The notes beneath the pieces are model-generated. The model saw only the letters and a program-made list of their open reading frames with translations, searched no databases and was not told the DNA's origin. Shown in pieces: positions 33,461 through 35,601 of a stretch of DNA of 35,601 nt. Position 1 is the stretch's first letter; every line of letters begins with the position of its first letter. This DNA comes from Candidatus Poseidoniales archaeon (GTDB lineage: Archaea > Thermoplasmatota > Poseidoniia > Poseidoniales > Thalassarchaeaceae): the NCBI GenBank assembly GCA_012959435.1, contig DUDF01000032.1:1-35601 (forward strand), given 5' to 3'. The position numbers were made by a program, and so were the translations under genes.

Positions 33461-35581
33461 TCAACTGAGTTTGATGCCGCCACGTGTTTTCACAGCAATT
33501 CCTTTGCCAAAGGCAAGTAATTCGCGTTCTCCACATTGAGCTATACCGTGAGCAACTAATTCACCAGATTGGTTAACAATCAAGCACGCCATACCAGTTC
33601 GTAGTAATCCTTGGTGGCCAAGAATGAATCCATGCATAACATTTCGACCATCGCGAACAAAAGGTTCAGCGTCTGAATCAATGACTACTTCGGGGAGACC
33701 AACAATTTCAGAATCTGCTACCATCAACCCATGAATCCATTTAGCACCATCCGTTGTTAAACTCAAACCACCGTCAGTTAGTCTCTGACTGAAGATATGG
33801 ACATCGTCCAGCAAAACATTGTTCACACGTCTAGTTCGGCTCATCACAAAAGTTAGGCTTTGTGCTATAGAATGAGTTACATCGTAGCCTAAGCCGGAAA
33901 ACATATTGATTTTATCACAGATAGCATATCGCTGATGATGGCCTCGGACATCTGAGCGCTTTCCTTCTCCAGAAGGCATTTTCTCGCCAAGCAAAATAGT
34001 AAGGCGCTCAAATAATTCCTCTTCTTCATCTCTAGAGTTATGTAACACAATTCTTTCAAGATTACAATCCAGTAATTCTTCCGCTAGAGGTAAAAAATAA
34101 TCTTCAACTTCATCTTGGCCGTCAAATTCGGGTAATGAGGCGTCCCAAAGTATGGCGGGGCCTAATACATGGGCAAACGGATTAAGATCTTCAAGTTGGA
34201 AAGGAATCAATCCTATTGGAGTGTGAACTAAAGGCACTATTTGTGGCCAATTACGCACCATTTTGGAAATTATAGCGCCATCGGATTCACGCCAAGGCCC
34301 AGAACTACCGTGAATAATAACCACGAATCGGCCTTCAAGATTGATTAAATTGCCAAGATGGTCACATGGAGGGGGCGTCCAATCAAGCCAGTGTGAGGCG
34401 TGCACAATGCGTGGGTGCATGTCAACATCAGTTGACCATTGGATTCCTCCAGCGCGGCAAGGCGGGGTGTTTAACACAAGGTCAGCAGGCATGTTTTCGT
34501 ATAACCAAAGGGTTGCTTCCCTAAGTTCAGGATTAGCATGGCTTCTCTGCTCAACTAAATCCCACAATTTGTCATTCCGGATCGCTTCGCGGCAACGTGC
34601 AAGTTCTGCTGCTGTGACATGTAAATTATGACGGGCTAACAATTCAATTTTCTCACCTTTTGGCAGATCCCTTACTTGTGCAGGAGTTATTGAGAAAAGA
34701 GCAGGAGATAGATGTGGCCATTCTTGGATGTCACCAAGTTTGATTGTACCAGTAGGAGTTAGGAGGCGGTCATCCTTAGCGAACAAGGCATATGCCGCTG
34801 AATCAAATAAGTCAATCCCAAGTGCAATGCAAATTGGGAATAATATTGGATGACCACACCCAAACAAATGTACTGGCCTCTCGGGAGTAAGTTGTGACTT
34901 ACTAGCAACTATTAGTTCAACTAATTCGCGGTAACGTTGGTTTTCCATCAATGGTACAACCCCACCAATCGGATGGACTGCGAAGTCCATCTCTGACATC
35001 ATGAAAGCGGACTTCTCTCGTAAATCAGAGAAGGTCCCACCTTGAATAGGCCCATTCAACAATGTATCACCTGCGGCATCCAATGCTGCAGGCCCTCTTT
35101 CTGCAGTCACCGAAACTGCATCTTCGAGTTCCTCTCTAGTCATATCAGGCCGCCCAAATACATCCATCATTGTTGCAATGTCAACACCAATATCACGCTG
35201 AAACTCAACTACTTCCACTTCACCGATTTCAACATCGCCATACACATATTGCTGGAAAACCCCAGAATCGGTCATGATAACACCCTGGTAATTGAGAAGT
35301 TTATGCACACCTTGTTTGAGGGCCTTTTCTTTGAGTTCCTCACCCTTCCAAATGATGTATGAATTAGTAATCAATGCTTCAAAGCCAATGTCCCACATCT
35401 CACTAGGAGAAATAGCCTGGATATTCGGATTTACCACTGGCAAAAGAGTAGGGGTGGACAATTTGTGGGTATTTGTATGGAACAAACCTAAGCGAGCCCA
35501 ACCATCACTTGACTTGATTTCGAATTTACCGTGATCACCGTCTTTACAAGGAGACGCAATGCGAACACTGTCACTGCTCAT
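33461..35581 (-). CDS. tgtA: Archaeosine tRNA-guanine transglycosylase TgtA (zinc cysteines absent)
   Basis: TgtA swaps guanine 15 of tRNA for preQ0, the first step to archaeosine. The TGT barrel has TDSGVFQ with Asp105 and the FDSAAYALFA with Asp260, corresponding to Asp95 and Asp249 of the Pyrococcus horikoshii enzyme. The zinc ligands there (Cys279, Cys281, Cys284, His307) fall on His290, Ser292, Leu295 and His318, so three Cys are lost. Downstream are C1/C2-like regions (VPLVHTPIGLIPFQLEDLNPF) and a C-terminal PUA domain (PEVVIDSDAEPFVRDGRNVM...GIAVKTRGG). At 706 residues it is ~120 longer than the Pyrococcus enzyme. Start ATG 35581 follows AGGTGAGG near the window edge. Confidence 0.93.
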   Translation of the reverse strand: MSSDSVRIASPCKDGDHGKFEIKSSDGWARLGLFHTNTHKLSTPTLLPVVNPNIQAISPSEMWDIGFEALITNSYIIWKGEELKEKALKQGVHKLLNYQGVIMTDSGVFQQYVYGDVEIGEVEVVEFQRDIGVDIATMMDVFGRPDMTREELEDAVSVTAERGPAALDAAGDTLLNGPIQGGTFSDLREKSAFMMSEMDFAVHPIGGVVPLMENQRYRELVELIVASKSQLTPERPVHLFGCGHPILFPICIALGIDLFDSAAYALFAKDDRLLTPTGTIKLGDIQEWPHLSPALFSITPAQVRDLPKGEKIELLARHNLHVTAAELARCREAIRNDKLWDLVEQRSHANPELREATLWLYENMPADLVLNTPPCRAGGIQWSTDVDMHPRIVHASHWLDWTPPPCDHLGNLINLEGRFVVIIHGSSGPWRESDGAIISKMVRNWPQIVPLVHTPIGLIPFQLEDLNPFAHVLGPAILWDASLPEFDGQDEVEDYFLPLAEELLDCNLERIVLHNSRDEEEELFERLTILLGEKMPSGEGKRSDVRGHHQRYAICDKINMFSGLGYDVTHSIAQSLTFVMSRTRRVNNVLLDDVHIFSQRLTDGGLSLTTDGAKWIHGLMVADSEIVGLPEVVIDSDAEPFVRDGRNVMHGFILGHQGLLRTGMACLIVNQSGELVAHGIAQCGERELLAFGKGIAVKTRGGIKLS

Positions 35582-35601
35582 GGCCTCACCTACAGAAACG
35601 C

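Overview
The window is a densely coding, single-stranded-operon archaeal chromosome segment (about 95% coding, no gap over about 210 bases). The gene content is archaeal: archaeal-type triosephosphate isomerase, ABCE1/Rli1, ribosomal proteins L44e, S27e and L37e, aIF2-alpha, Nop10, a PAC2-family protein, archaeosine tRNA-guanine transglycosylase TgtA, CTP-dependent riboflavin kinase and a ThiI-like THUMP protein. Together with many GTG/TTG starts with GGAGG-type ribosome binding sites, Asp-rich 'DxDGDG' extracellular loops, two phytoene/squalene synthases and a bacterial-like succinyl-CoA ligase, this suggests a marine Thermoplasmatota/Euryarchaeota of the Marine Group II (Poseidoniales) type. 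That placement is inference from gene content, not from a phylogeny.

Layout. 1-4.2 kb: end of tpiA, a sugar-nucleotide pyrophosphorylase, sucCD and a LysE-type exporter. 4.3-5.6 kb: a double zinc-ribbon protein ending in a Gly/Pro/Ser/Arg repeat tail encoded by a minisatellite. 5.9-8.3 kb: two divergent squalene/phytoene synthases (isoprenoid/carotenoid). 8.3-14.0 kb: ABCE1 followed by two tandem paralogous Fe-S PD-(D/E)XK nucleases carrying C-terminal OB-like domains. 14.0-14.3 kb: tRNA-Ser(CGA) and a divergent ubiquitin-like ThiS/SAMP protein. 14.4-16.7 kb: the classic archaeal translation operon L44e-S27e-aIF2alpha-Nop10-PAC2. 16.8-20.0 kb: two membrane proteins, L37e and purF. 20.0-26.2 kb: a degenerate ThiI, a beta-propeller/PKD protein, a PqqB-like metallo-beta-lactamase-fold protein, an esterase, RibK, TruA and a TPR protein. 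26.2-33.4 kb: a minus-strand operon of two ABC-2 type exporters (ATPase-permease-ATPase-permease), a tryptophan-rich protein and a bacterial-PH-domain membrane protein. 33.5-35.6 kb: TgtA.

How the genes work together. Much of the window serves translation and tRNA modification (L44e, S27e, L37e, aIF2alpha, ABCE1, Nop10, TruA, TgtA, tRNA-Ser, ThiI-like). Several of these have lost family-defining residues: TgtA lacks the three zinc cysteines, L44e lacks three of four zinc ligands, and the ThiI-like protein lacks the PP-loop motif. The most interesting candidate system is the tandem nuclease pair: both keep Cas4/AddB-like Fe-S cysteines and all RecB-type catalytic motifs and both carry putative ssDNA-binding OB folds, with no CRISPR or helicase nearby. 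No CRISPR array, insertion sequence, integrase or phage gene was seen.
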